Shown here in pieces: positions 25,657 to 34,620 of a stretch of DNA of 64,000 nucleotides (positions are counted from its first letter, which is position 1; each line of letters opens with the position of its first letter). The notes under the pieces are model-generated. The model did no database searches. It worked only from the letters and a program-made list of their open reading frames with translations, and was not told the origin of the DNA. Both the position numbers and the translations under genes were made by a program. Where the stretch lies: NCBI GenBank assembly GCA_022826745.1, contig JAJDUI010000017.1, positions 25,987 to 89,986 on the forward strand. Reading direction: 5' to 3'. The DNA is from Thermoanaerobaculia bacterium (GTDB lineage Bacteria; Acidobacteriota; Thermoanaerobaculia; Multivoradales; Multivoraceae).

Positions 25657-27092
25657 TCCTGGGCGCCCTTGCTCTTTCGGCGCTCGCCTGGGCCGAGACC
25701 GCGGAATGGTCGCGATTCCGCGGCCCGAACGGCGGCGGCGCCATCGAGGCGGGCGCCCTGCCGGTCGAAGTGGGACCCGACCGCAACCTCCTCTGGCGGA
25801 CGGAGATCCCGGCCGGCGACTCGTCGCCAGTGCTGAGCGCCGAGCGGATCTTCCTGACGGCCTCGGAAGGCGAGGCGCTCTACACGATCGCCCTCGACCG
25901 CGAGACCGGATCGGAGCTCTGGCGGCGCGAGGCGCCCAGGCCGCGGACCGAGACGCTCGACAACCGCAACGGGCCGGCGTCGCCGTCAGCGGTCACGGAC
26001 GGCGAGCGCGTCTGGGTCTTCTTCGGCGACTTCGGCCTGCTCTGCTACACCGTCGACGGCGAAGAACTCTGGCGGCATCCCCTCGGTCCCTTCGACAACA
26101 TCTACGGCATGGGCGCCTCGCCGATCCTCGCCGCCGGCAACGTGGTTCTCGCGGTCGACCAGCAGCGGGACTCCTACATCCTGGCCGTGGACGCCGGGTC
26201 CGGCGAGCCGGTCTGGCGCACCGAACGGCCGGCCGCGAGAAGCGGCCACTAGACGCCCACCCTCCACCATCCCGACGGCGGCGAACTCCAGATCGTCGTG
26301 CCGGGCTCGTTCTTCCTCACCGGCTACTCGGCCGCGACGGGCGAGCGCCTCTGGTGGGTGAGCGGCCTCTCGTTCGAGATGAAGTCCACCGCGGCGGTCG
26401 AGGACGATCTCCTCTTCATCAACGGCTACGCGATGCCGCTGAACGAGGAAGGGCGCCACGTCCGGCTCGACCCCTTCAGCGAAGTCGTCGCCGAGCACGA
26501 CGGCGACGGGGACGGGAAGATCTCCCAGGACGAGGCGCCGGAGGGCCTGGTGAGCAACCTCCTGTCCTACTTCGATCTGGCGGGCGACGGCCACCTCGAC
26601 GAAGGGGACTGGACGTACTTCCAGGCGGCGCTCGACAGCCGCAACGGCATCCTCGCCATCGAACTGCCGGAGGCCGGCCTGCTAGGAGACCTGACGGCCA
26701 GCCACACACGGTGGACCTACCACCGCAAGATCCCGCAGCTTCCGTCGCCGATCGTCGACGACGGAGTCCTCCTCATGGTCGACGACAACGGCATCACGAC
26801 GACGCTCCATTCCGCGACGGGAGAGCTCATCGAGGAAGGCCGCCTCGAGGGAGCGATCGACAGCTACTACGCATCGCCGATCGTGGCGGACGACAAGTTC
26901 TACCTGCTCTCGAGGTCGGGCAAGCTCGTCGTGCTGCCGAGCAATGGTTCACTCGAGCCGCTGGCCGTCTCGGACCTCGACGACCTGGCCACGGCGACGC
27001 CGGCGGTCGACGGGACGACGATGTACCTCCGCACGCGAAGCGCGCTGTGGGCGTTTCGGCGTTCGGCGGACGACTCGCCGGCCGACCGCTAG
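25635..27092 (+). pseudogene. PQQ-like propeller with EF-hands, interrupted by one in-frame TAG
   Basis: Two halves in the same frame (25635-26249 and 26253-27092) read as one protein split only by TAG at 26250-26252. TTG at 25635 opens a leader (RRRSALILGALALSALAWA) and TTG at 25653 is the alternative. The first half has AEWSRFRGPNGGGA and LDRETGSELWRREA; the second has GYSAATGERLWWVSG. A pair of EF-hand-like loops (DGDGDGKISQDE and DLAGDGHLDEGD) interrupts the propeller. A single C-to-A change (TCG to TAG) would explain the stop, since Ser fits the context SGH-x-TPTL. It may be a recent pseudogene, a polymorphism, a sequencing error or a read-through site. Confidence 0.8.
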
Positions 27093-27107
27093 ACTCCCTC
27101 CACCCCC

Positions 27108-28289
27108 ATGAACGACACGCAGAGCGCCAGCGACCCGGGGATGTCGCCCACCCGGGCGGAGCACGCGGCCGGGTTGGCGGCGTACCAGAAAGAAGGTCTG
27201 CGCATCGCCGACGAGATCGGCAACCGGGGGCCGATTCGTCTGACTGACGGCGGCAGGCTCCATCCGGACATCCTGGCGGCGTACTGGGAGCACGGGTTCT
27301 ACGTCTTCGAAGGGCTCATCGACGGCGACGAGGTGGCCGAGCTGCGCCGCGACGCGAACGAGATGCTGGAGCGCGCGCCGGTGGGTCCGGACGCGGAAGT
27401 GGACGCGCAGGGGCGCCCGGCGCTGGGGCTCGACTACGCTCGCCCGCCGTATCTCTTCGCCAAGCCTCTGGCCGACCCCTGGGGCGGCACCGGGCTTCTG
27501 AGCGGCCGTCACCCGACGCAGATGACGCAGCCCCTGCCCGACCGGGACGCGCCGGCGGACATCGTCTTCCTCATGAACTCCATGTGCCAGGCGATGCCCT
27601 CAGGATTGCGGCTCTACGGCCACCCGCTCCTCCTCGAGATTGCCGCGGCGATCAACGGCGACGACTTCGTGCCCTTCACCGACACGATCTTCGTCAAGCA
27701 GCCCGGTCTCGGCGGTTCCGTGGCGTGGCACCAGGACGGCGTCACCCACTGGGGTTCTCCCGACTGGGACGAGGGCATTCACGGCTTCAACTTCCAGGTG
27801 CAGCTCTATCCCACGGCCCCGGCCAGCTGTCTCTGGGTGGTGCCGGGCACGCACAAACTCGGGAGGATCGACATCGAGGAGCGGGTTCGGGCGAACGGCG
27901 GAAGCGAGCAGCTCCCGGGCGCCCTGCCGCTCGTCTGCGACGCCGGCGACGTCACGATCGTCAACCGCCAGATGCTCCACGCCTCGTTCGCCAACACCTC
28001 GTCCGAGCTGCGCATCTCGCTCACCTTCGGCTTCCACCGGCGAAGGGCCGTGGAGGGGCAGAAGGGCGCCCTGGGCGTCGAAGCCGACGAGGTCGTCCAC
28101 GACGCCCAGCGCATCTTCGATCGCTCGTCCGTGATCGCCGTGGCGATCGACGCCCGCCGGCAGCGCCGGCCCGAGGAGCGGTCGTTCGTCTACCAGCCGT
28201 TCGCCGGCCTGGAGGACGACTTCCGCTTCAACGACGAGACGTTCGAGCGCGTGATCCGCGACTACAACCTGAACGATCTGGCTATCTAG
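27108..28289 (+). CDS. Phytanoyl-CoA dioxygenase (PhyH) family protein
   Basis: A 393-residue Fe(II)/2-oxoglutarate dioxygenase. The iron HxD is in SVAWHQDGVTHWG, the distal His in NRQMLHASFANTS, and the 2-oxoglutarate Arg in ELRISLTFGFH. The sequence GFYVFEGLIDGDEVAELR marks the conserved N-terminal strand. It starts 15 bases after the broken PQQ-like gene, with no clear ribosome site, and is followed 12 bases later by a small membrane protein. It is longer than, and clearly different from, the other two PhyH members of the window. Confidence 0.85.
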   Translation: MNDTQSASDPGMSPTRAEHAAGLAAYQKEGLRIADEIGNRGPIRLTDGGRLHPDILAAYWEHGFYVFEGLIDGDEVAELRRDANEMLERAPVGPDAEVDAQGRPALGLDYARPPYLFAKPLADPWGGTGLLSGRHPTQMTQPLPDRDAPADIVFLMNSMCQAMPSGLRLYGHPLLLEIAAAINGDDFVPFTDTIFVKQPGLGGSVAWHQDGVTHWGSPDWDEGIHGFNFQVQLYPTAPASCLWVVPGTHKLGRIDIEERVRANGGSEQLPGALPLVCDAGDVTIVNRQMLHASFANTSSELRISLTFGFHRRRAVEGQKGALGVEADEVVHDAQRIFDRSSVIAVAIDARRQRRPEERSFVYQPFAGLEDDFRFNDETFERVIRDYNLNDLAI

Positions 28290-28301
28290 AGGGAGGAAGC
28301 G

Positions 28302-28724
28302 ATGTCGAAACCGACCGTGATTCGCCTTGTGGGATGCGTGCTGCTGCTGGGCGGCGCAGTACTCATGGTGAGAACGGGCTACGTCGCCGTATCGCTGGGT
28401 GTGAGTCCTATGCCGGAAGGCACTGCGACCGATCCGGCAACCATGGAGTTCTTCCGGCAGCTCACGTTCATTCGCATGTTCGCTGCAGCCGCACTCGGTT
28501 TCTCGGCCATCTGCTTCTGGGCTGGAAGTCAGCTCACGCCGACTCAGCAGACTTCTCTGTTGAAGCTGCTGGTCGGAGTCTTCACGGTGATGGGCGCAAT
28601 GGCTGTCGCGCAGCAGGTCGTCTGGAATCGTGGAACGGGATGGGCCCTCGTGGGAGTCTTGTCTGCGCTGGCGCTCACCTGCCTTGTCGCAGCCGCTACG
28701 AAACGACCACGAGCCGCCGTCTAG
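28302..28724 (+). CDS. Small integral membrane protein, 140 aa
   Basis: I do not recognise the family. Four hydrophobic segments are visible: near residues 8-30 (VGCVLLLGGAVLMV), 57-75 (MFAAAALGFSAICFWAG), 85-105 (LLKLLVGVFTVMGAMAVA) and 113-132 (WALVGVLSALALTCLVAA). A strong ribosome site GGGAGGAAG precedes the ATG, and the gene follows the PhyH gene by 12 bases. Its stop overlaps that of the convergent HicB-like gene inside a CTAG. By eye the base composition is less GC-rich than its neighbours. Confidence 0.7.
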   Translation: MSKPTVIRLVGCVLLLGGAVLMVRTGYVAVSLGVSPMPEGTATDPATMEFFRQLTFIRMFAAAALGFSAICFWAGSQLTPTQQTSLLKLLVGVFTVMGAMAVAQQVVWNRGTGWALVGVLSALALTCLVAAATKRPRAAV

Positions 28725-28984
28725 CAAGCCGCGCTTTCTGGGCGATCTGAAACCAGCGGCACGACCGTGGGCCGCTGCTCGTCGGCGGGCGACGGTTCGG
28801 GCAGAGGGCCGCCTTCGCGTATCGTCGTCGCGATCAACTCCCGCAGCAGATCCCTGGCTTCGGCCAGCGCCTCCTCTCTCGTGGCGCCGTCCGTGGCGCC
28901 CCAGCCAAAGTCCGGAAACGAAACGACGTGGCGTCCGTCTTCGTCGCGTTCGACATCTGCGGGATAGTTGTAACCGTCCGGCAT
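28721..28984 (-). CDS. HicB-like antitoxin family protein
   Basis: An 87-residue protein. ATG at 28984 follows GAGGAG by 6 bases. The N-terminal half is the HicB-type partial RNase H fold: YNYPADVERDEDGRHVVSFPDFGWGATDGATREEALAEARDLLRELI. HicB proteins neutralise HicA RNases or act as regulators. No HicA-like gene (dsRNA-binding type, about 60 residues) is beside it; instead it sits 22 bases after an XRE/HigA-like gene on the same strand. The pair may form a regulator unit in its own right. Confidence 0.8.
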   Translation of the reverse strand: MPDGYNYPADVERDEDGRHVVSFPDFGWGATDGATREEALAEARDLLRELIATTIREGGPLPEPSPADEQRPTVVPLVSDRPESAAC

Positions 28985-29006
28985 CGGGTTCTCCTCGAAG
29001 GCGACC

Positions 29007-29270
29007 TTAGGCCGCCGTCTCGGCCCGCCGGGCTCTCGCGAGATCGTAGGCGCCTTGCATGCGTACCCAGTGTCCAGCGTCGCTCCAGCCGAGCCGTTCC
29101 AAGGCCAACGCCAACCGAGGTGAAACGCCGGCCCGGCCATTGACGACGCGGGAGAGCGTGTTCCGGGTAACACCGAGTCGGGAGGCCGCGTCCGAGACCG
29201 TCCAGCCCTCGGTCTCTATCGCGTCCCGAATGATCTCGCCGGGGTGTGCGGGGTCGTACATGGCGCTCAC
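29007..29270 (-). CDS. HigA-type XRE antitoxin / regulator
   Basis: An 87-residue protein opening with the HigA signature YDPAHPGEIIRDAIE, then an XRE helix-turn-helix (TVSDAASRLGVTRNTLSRVVNGRAGVSPRLALALERL) and the tail WVRMQGAYDLARAR typical of the family. GTG at 29270 is chosen since GGGGAGGG lies 7 bases upstream; ATG at 29261 is the alternative. HigB toxins normally precede HigA, but the 65 bases upstream hold no such gene. It is followed by the HicB-like gene. Confidence 0.85.
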   Translation of the reverse strand: MSAMYDPAHPGEIIRDAIETEGWTVSDAASRLGVTRNTLSRVVNGRAGVSPRLALALERLGWSDAGHWVRMQGAYDLARARRAETAA

Positions 29271-29335
29271 AGCGTTGCCCTCCCCAGTAGTAGTCGATCG
29301 AATCCACGCATCGACCGCCTCTACAGGAGAGCAGC

Positions 29336-30544
29336 TTACCGATCTGGAGGCGCCGCCGCGACGTAGTCGACCAGGCCGTTCAGCATCTCGTCGGTGGATT
29401 CCAGGCCCCACCTGACGTCGACCGTCGGGTCGGGGTTGCTGGGGTTGCCGGCCGAGTTGTCGAAGACGGCCTTCACATGGACCCGCGTCCCGGCCGGCAG
29501 CCGGATCGGCTCGGCCAACTGGTAGGTCGTCTGCCAGTTGAAGTCGTAGCGGCTGACCCGGAGCAGGTCCCTGGTGCTGCCGTCCGGAAGCTCCGCGCTG
29601 AAGTGCATGGACTTTCCGCGGTAGTGCATGTGCGGCGTGAAGGCGCGAACTTCGACGTCTTCCTCGAAGACGCGGCTCGCCTCCGCTTCGTAGTTCGGGT
29701 CGCCCGCCGGGAGGTGGATGCCCGCGTTCCAGACCGGCAGGGTGATCAGTTCCTTCTCGACTTCTTCGGGCTCGGCGAACCATAGACCGATGCGGCTGCT
29801 GTCGATCGCCGCCTCGCCGCTCGGGTGGTAGTGGAAGTCGCCGATCAGCTTGCGGCCCTTCTGCAGCAGGCGGGCGGACCCCGCCGGGAACTCGTAGGGC
29901 TTGCTGCCCGCGGTCCAGGCGGCCATCCAGCTTTCCTGGAAGGTCGCGCCCTCGGCTGCTCGCCAGAGAATGAAGTGATGGAGCACGTTGCGGTCTCCAG
30001 GCTTGATCTCGACCGCGCGGATCCAGCGATCCTCGTCGAATCCGGTCGTGATGGGCACGTCGCGGAACTCGTCCGGTCCCTCCGCGGTCACTTCGTGGGG
30101 ATCGAACTCGAACACCCAGTCCGGTTCTCCGAAGGCCCACTCGCCTTCGGTTTCCGGCCGCACATGGACCGGCTCGTCGCCTTCGCCGCGGGGCGCGCCG
30201 TTCGCCGTCCAGCGGACGATCGCCGCGACTTCGTCCTCGCTCAGGCTGATGTCGTTCAACCAGGGCCCGTAGCCCGGATCAGCGTCCCAGGGCGGCATGT
30301 CCCCGTTCTCGACCGCACGGGCGATGGACCGGGCCCACGGCCGCACTTCGCGGTAGGTACGCAGCGACATCGGCCCGATCTCGCCGGGCTGGTGGCAGGA
30401 GACGCAGTTGGCGTGGAGGATCGGCGCCACGTCGTCGACGAACGTGGGCTGATCGACGCTGAGGCCGGCGGCAATGGCCGGCGCCAGAAGGAAGATTGTT
30501 GCCGTGGCGCCCGCAACGCGGGCCACGCGCGTAGCCAGGTTCAT
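29336..30544 (-). CDS. Exported cytochrome c / copper type II monooxygenase-like fusion
   Basis: A 402-residue protein with a signal peptide (ATRVARVAGATATIFLLAPAIAAG). Residues about 30-110 contain one heme c site, ANCVSCHQPGEIGPMSL, with the Met of GDMPPW as likely sixth ligand. The C-terminal two thirds resemble the ascorbate-dependent copper monooxygenase (PHM) fold, with His clusters RNVLHHFILW, GDFHYHPSGE and FTPHMHYRGKSM. ATG at 30544 follows GGAGAG. Such fusions occur in Acidobacteria and Planctomycetes; electrons from the heme could feed the copper centre. Function not established. Confidence 0.82.
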   Translation of the reverse strand: MNLATRVARVAGATATIFLLAPAIAAGLSVDQPTFVDDVAPILHANCVSCHQPGEIGPMSLRTYREVRPWARSIARAVENGDMPPWDADPGYGPWLNDISLSEDEVAAIVRWTANGAPRGEGDEPVHVRPETEGEWAFGEPDWVFEFDPHEVTAEGPDEFRDVPITTGFDEDRWIRAVEIKPGDRNVLHHFILWRAAEGATFQESWMAAWTAGSKPYEFPAGSARLLQKGRKLIGDFHYHPSGEAAIDSSRIGLWFAEPEEVEKELITLPVWNAGIHLPAGDPNYEAEASRVFEEDVEVRAFTPHMHYRGKSMHFSAELPDGSTRDLLRVSRYDFNWQTTYQLAEPIRLPAGTRVHVKAVFDNSAGNPSNPDPTVDVRWGLESTDEMLNGLVDYVAAAPPDR

Positions 30545-30643
30545 CGGGGGCTCTCCGAAGATGCTTGGAGGAGGGCGGGTCCAAGGCCCCAAGCCACTCT
30601 ACCCGATGCGCCCGGAGGCGCCGTTTCCGGCGGCGCTTACAGG

Positions 30644-31792
30644 TCAGCGATACGACTTGACCGGCGGCAGCCGCGCCCCCGTCTCGCCCGGCGGCTTCTC
30701 GCCGGCGACGACCGGGAGCCGCAGCGTGCCGATGCCGTCGATCGACGCCTCGACGACCTCGCCCGGCTTGAGGAAGCGATCTTCCGGCCCGCGGGTCGCG
30801 GCCGCTCCGGCGGCCGTGCCGCCCGAGGTGCCGTTGTTGATCACGTCACCCGGGTAGAGGGTGATGATCGACGATCCGTACTCGATCAGCTCCCACAGCG
30901 AGTGGATCATGTCGCCGGCGCGCGCCTCCTGAAGCAGGGTGCCGTCGACGCTGAGAGTCTGCCGGAGGTTCTCCATCGGATCGCCGTAGAACTCGCGCGG
31001 CACGATCCACGGGCCCTGCGGCGCGAAGGTGTCGTGCCCCTTGCCGACGAACCAGTCACTGCGGATGGGGTTGCCCCCCGGCGGCCGCCCGCCGCGGTCG
31101 GAGACGTCGATGGAGACCATGTAACCGAAGACGTGGTCCTGGGCCTCGGCGGCGGAGACGTACCTCGCCGTCCGTCCGATCACCGCGCCCAGCTCGACTT
31201 CCCAGTCCGTGCGATCGCGGCCGTAGGGGATCACGATCTCGTCGCCGCTGCCGACGACGGCGCCTCGGGACGGCTTGAGAAAGAGATACGGGACGCCACG
31301 GTTCTCGCGGCGCTGGCGCCGGGCCGCGGCTCGCCCTTCCTCGGTTCCCGATTCGTTGACGTGACTGTAGAAGTTGACGGCGGCGTTCAGGATCTTCCCC
31401 GGATACATGATCGGCGGCCGGATCCTGAGTTCGTCGACCGCGTGGACGTATGCCGGCGCCTCGCTCCCGAGGAGATCGTTCCCGACGAGGTGGTTCACGA
31501 TCTCGTACAGGCGGTACTTGAGGCCGTACTCGTAGCGGCCGATCAGCTCGAGCATGTCCTCCGGCATCGGCATCACGGGAAAGGCGGGATCGGACTCGAG
31601 TCCCCGGTTCGCCTCGGCGATGTCGACCACCAGGCTGTCCCGCAGGACGAGGCCGACGCGCGGCACGCCGTCGATGTCGAAGGTTCCGACCTTGAAGGGC
31701 TCGGCCGATTCCGTGGCCTGGCTGAAAGTGGCGGTCGCGCTCACCAGGGCGACCAGGAAACCGGCGAGCGGACACCAACGAAGTTCACGCAT
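30644..31792 (-). CDS. Fumarylacetoacetate hydrolase family protein with signal peptide
   Basis: A 382-residue FAH-family protein. ATG at 31792 follows GGAAGAG by 4 bases and opens a signal peptide (CPLAGFLVALVSATATFSQA), unusual for a family that is normally cytoplasmic. The FAH core starts near residue 120: GKILNAAVNFYSHVNE, LKPSRGAVVGSGDEIVIP, the metal Glu pair in DWEVELGAVIG, the metal Asp in GYMVSIDVSDR, and WFVGKGHDTFAPQGPWIV. The family hydrolyses or decarboxylates beta-diketo acids from aromatic breakdown. It is divergent from the TonB-dependent receptor. Confidence 0.87.
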   Translation of the reverse strand: MRELRWCPLAGFLVALVSATATFSQATESAEPFKVGTFDIDGVPRVGLVLRDSLVVDIAEANRGLESDPAFPVMPMPEDMLELIGRYEYGLKYRLYEIVNHLVGNDLLGSEAPAYVHAVDELRIRPPIMYPGKILNAAVNFYSHVNESGTEEGRAAARRQRRENRGVPYLFLKPSRGAVVGSGDEIVIPYGRDRTDWEVELGAVIGRTARYVSAAEAQDHVFGYMVSIDVSDRGGRPPGGNPIRSDWFVGKGHDTFAPQGPWIVPREFYGDPMENLRQTLSVDGTLLQEARAGDMIHSLWELIEYGSSIITLYPGDVINNGTSGGTAAGAAATRGPEDRFLKPGEVVEASIDGIGTLRLPVVAGEKPPGETGARLPPVKSYR

Positions 31793-31871
31793 GGTTCTCT
31801 TCCTCATGGAACACGATCGACGACGGGCCTGTGCGATGGAGCGACGAGTCTAGCTTCGAGGCGGGCGGAGC

Positions 31872-31890
31872 CCACGACGTTCCATCGTGG
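31872..31890. promoter_or_regulatory. Dyad CCACGA-N7-TCGTGG, possible operator
   Basis: A perfect 6-bp inverted repeat with a 7-base spacer lies between the divergent FAH-like and TonB-receptor genes. It overlaps TGGTACAGT (31888-31896), which looks like an extended -10 element 36 bases before the receptor's GTG. It could be the binding site of a dimeric regulator. Confidence 0.35.
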
Positions 31891-31932
31891 TACAGTGTTT
31901 GAGATTCCAACAGGGTTCTGGAGGGAAAAATC

Positions 31933-34620
31933 GTGAGAACCACCGCCACCAGGTCCTCTATCTGGACCTTCGCCATCGCCCTCTGCGCACTGCCGCTCCT
32001 GGCAGACGGCCCGCAGACATCGACCATCGACGGCACGATAAGCGACGCCCAGGGCGACGGCCTGCCCGGCGTCACCGTGACCCTGACCGGCCCTCAGAAC
32101 ACGAGGACCGAGATCACCGACGCCAACGGCGACTACCGCTTCGCCCTTCTCCAGGCGGGTGACTACACCGTCACCGCCGACCTGGAGGGCCTGGGCTCGG
32201 TCGAGCGGGCGGTCGTCCTCGAACTCGGGAAGCGCGAGGACGTCGACCTCACGCTCGGCGCCACGGCCGAGGAGATCACCGTCACCTCGGAGGCGGCGCT
32301 GGTCACGAAGTACGACACCGGCGCCGTCACCGCCCTCGGGGCAGAGGCGCTCCAGCACGTCCCTCAGGCCACCCGCAACTACTGGTCGAACATGAAGCTG
32401 ATGGCCGGCGTCGTGTCGTACAAACAGGAGTTCGATCAGGGACCCGGGGTCAACGGCGGTATCACCCAGGAGAACGTCGTCTTCATCGACGGCGTCGACA
32501 TCTCCCACAATCGTCGCGGCGGCGAGCTCAGCTTCTACCTTCCGTCGACCGTGGTCGCCGAGAACAGGATGGAGTCCGCCGGCTTCAGCGCCGAGTACGG
32601 CCGAGGGATCAGCGGCGTGCTGAACACGACGATCAAGACCGGAACGAACGAGTTCCACGGCGACTTCCTCTACATCGGCCAGAACCCGGCGTGGCGCTCC
32701 GAGAACTGGCTTGAGATGGAGCGGCCGGATTCCATGATCAACAGCTACGAAACCGGTCTCGGTGGGCCGCTCTTCCGCGACAAGGCCTGGTTCTATGCCT
32801 CCCTGAGCGAAATGAACGACAACCGGCTCGACCTGACCCGCGACGGCAACACGATCAATACGAACCGCACGGCGGAGCCCCTCGTCGGCAAGGTCAACAC
32901 CCAGCCCAACGACCGTCACCAGCTTGCGTTGACCGCGATCGACTCCCCGTCGGACCGCCTCAATCCACCCGGGTCGGCCGGCGACATCTACTCGGTCACC
33001 AGGAGTGGCTGGAACAACAGGGTCCAGACCCTGACCTGGAGCTTCGCCCTGACCAACTCGGCGTTCCTCGAAGTCAAGGCCGCCAACCGCGAGCTACAGA
33101 CAGCCCGCATTGGTTCCCCGCCGGCAGAGATCCTTCCCGGCGCGTCTCCCGACACACCCGACGGCAACAACTTCCGCTACCGGGATCTCGCCGACGGTCG
33201 GCGCTACAACGCTCCCGTGCAGCGCCTTGGCGCCGGGGGAAACGACTTTCCGCGCGATCAGGCGAACGCCTCGCTGACCTTCTTCAGGGGCAAGCACGAG
33301 CTCAAGGCCGGCATCGACGTCCAGGACGTCACCTTTTCGACGATCGTGAGCATCGACACCGAGTATCGCGGCCGCGGCTACGGCCGCTCGATACCAGGCG
33401 GCTACGAGAGCCCGGTCAACAAGCGGGTCTTCGACTGCCCCTCCCCTTGCGAAACCGCTTTCACCAGTGACCTGGGTGCTCTCTATCTCCAGGACCGAAT
33501 CACGGTCGGCGACCGCCTCACCGTCAGCCTCGGTCTGCGCCAGGACACCCAGGACATCTACAACAACCTCGGCCAGAGTGTCATGGACTTCCAGAAAGTG
33601 GCGCCACGCCTGTCGGCGGTCTACGACGTCAACGCCGACGGCAGGATGCTGGTGAAGGCATCCGCCGGACGCTACTTCGACTACATCGGCCTCGGCGTCG
33701 TCTTCACGGAGTTCACGGCCGGCGCCAATGGCGAGAACGCCTACACGCAGTACGGGTGGAATCCGGAGACCCAGCTCTACGACGTCTTCCAGCGTCGCGT
33801 CGAGGCCCGCGACCCCCTGGCCTCCTCCGTCGAGCCCTACTACAAGGACGAGATCTCGATGGGCTTCGACTGGCAGTTTTCGAACAACTGGGTCTTCAAG
33901 TCGCGCGTGACCTCATGGGAGATGGAGAACATGTTCCACAGCACGCTGCAGTTCGACGAGCAGGGCGCGGTCGTTCGCGACCTGAGAAACTGGCCGCAGA
34001 ACAGGCGCCAGTACGAGGGCATCCTGTTCCAGCTCAACCGGGCGTTCCGCGACGGCTGGTCGCTGCAGATGAACTACGCGAGGGACTGGAACGAAGGCAA
34101 CAACGAGTCCCGGAACGACAACGACGACCACCTGGAAGGCTTCGGCGGCATCGAGGTTTCGACCGGGATTCTCAATCCCACCAGTGGCCCCAACTGGTTC
34201 GGGTCCATCAGCTACCAGCGGGACTACATCGTCAACGTCGTCGGCATGAAGCGCTGGACGTTCGGTCGCCATGACCTGATGACCAGTGTCAGCGCACATC
34301 TGTCCGACGGCGAGCCCTGGGGATTGCAGCCCGCCACCCAGGTCAGGCACCCGGTGTCCGGCCAGACGATCACCACGACGACTCTCCGCGAGAAAAGGGG
34401 CACCAACCGGCTCGACGACTTCTTTACCCTCAACCTGAACGCCACCTACCAGTTCCCGATCAGGGGCGGAGTGCAAGGCATCATCGGCGGCGAGGTGGCC
34501 AACGTCACGAACGAGCAGACGGTGATCTGGATCAACACCAGGAACGGCAATCCTCTCGGCTCCCTCGACGCCTACCAGTACACGCGGGAGTTCCGCCTCA
34601 AGGTCGGCGTCCGCTTCTGA
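31933..34620 (+). CDS. TonB-dependent receptor with carboxypeptidase-regulatory domain
   Basis: An 895-residue outer-membrane transporter. GTG at 31933 follows GGAGGG. A signal peptide (TFAIALCALPLLADG) precedes a carboxypeptidase regulatory-like domain at about residues 28-105 (IDGTISDAQGDGLPGVTVTL, ITDANGDYRFALLQAGDYTV), then the plug (VVFIDGVDISHNRRGG, GFSAEYGRGISGVLNTTIKTGTNEFHG) and a beta barrel ending in FRLKVGVRF with the terminal Phe. This Oar/SusC-like layout is very common in Acidobacteria. It imports large substrates using TonB energy. Its last 23 bases overlap the end of the convergent PhyH gene. Confidence 0.93.
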   Translation: MRTTATRSSIWTFAIALCALPLLADGPQTSTIDGTISDAQGDGLPGVTVTLTGPQNTRTEITDANGDYRFALLQAGDYTVTADLEGLGSVERAVVLELGKREDVDLTLGATAEEITVTSEAALVTKYDTGAVTALGAEALQHVPQATRNYWSNMKLMAGVVSYKQEFDQGPGVNGGITQENVVFIDGVDISHNRRGGELSFYLPSTVVAENRMESAGFSAEYGRGISGVLNTTIKTGTNEFHGDFLYIGQNPAWRSENWLEMERPDSMINSYETGLGGPLFRDKAWFYASLSEMNDNRLDLTRDGNTINTNRTAEPLVGKVNTQPNDRHQLALTAIDSPSDRLNPPGSAGDIYSVTRSGWNNRVQTLTWSFALTNSAFLEVKAANRELQTARIGSPPAEILPGASPDTPDGNNFRYRDLADGRRYNAPVQRLGAGGNDFPRDQANASLTFFRGKHELKAGIDVQDVTFSTIVSIDTEYRGRGYGRSIPGGYESPVNKRVFDCPSPCETAFTSDLGALYLQDRITVGDRLTVSLGLRQDTQDIYNNLGQSVMDFQKVAPRLSAVYDVNADGRMLVKASAGRYFDYIGLGVVFTEFTAGANGENAYTQYGWNPETQLYDVFQRRVEARDPLASSVEPYYKDEISMGFDWQFSNNWVFKSRVTSWEMENMFHSTLQFDEQGAVVRDLRNWPQNRRQYEGILFQLNRAFRDGWSLQMNYARDWNEGNNESRNDNDDHLEGFGGIEVSTGILNPTSGPNWFGSISYQRDYIVNVVGMKRWTFGRHDLMTSVSAHLSDGEPWGLQPATQVRHPVSGQTITTTTLREKRGTNRLDDFFTLNLNATYQFPIRGGVQGIIGGEVANVTNEQTVIWINTRNGNPLGSLDAYQYTREFRLKVGVRF

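Noticed and set aside
29271..29335. Possible HigB toxin remnant before the HigA-like gene (DSIDYYW in one frame)
   Set aside because: Only a few residues resemble the HigB C-terminus and the frame continues without the expected stop; too short to support.
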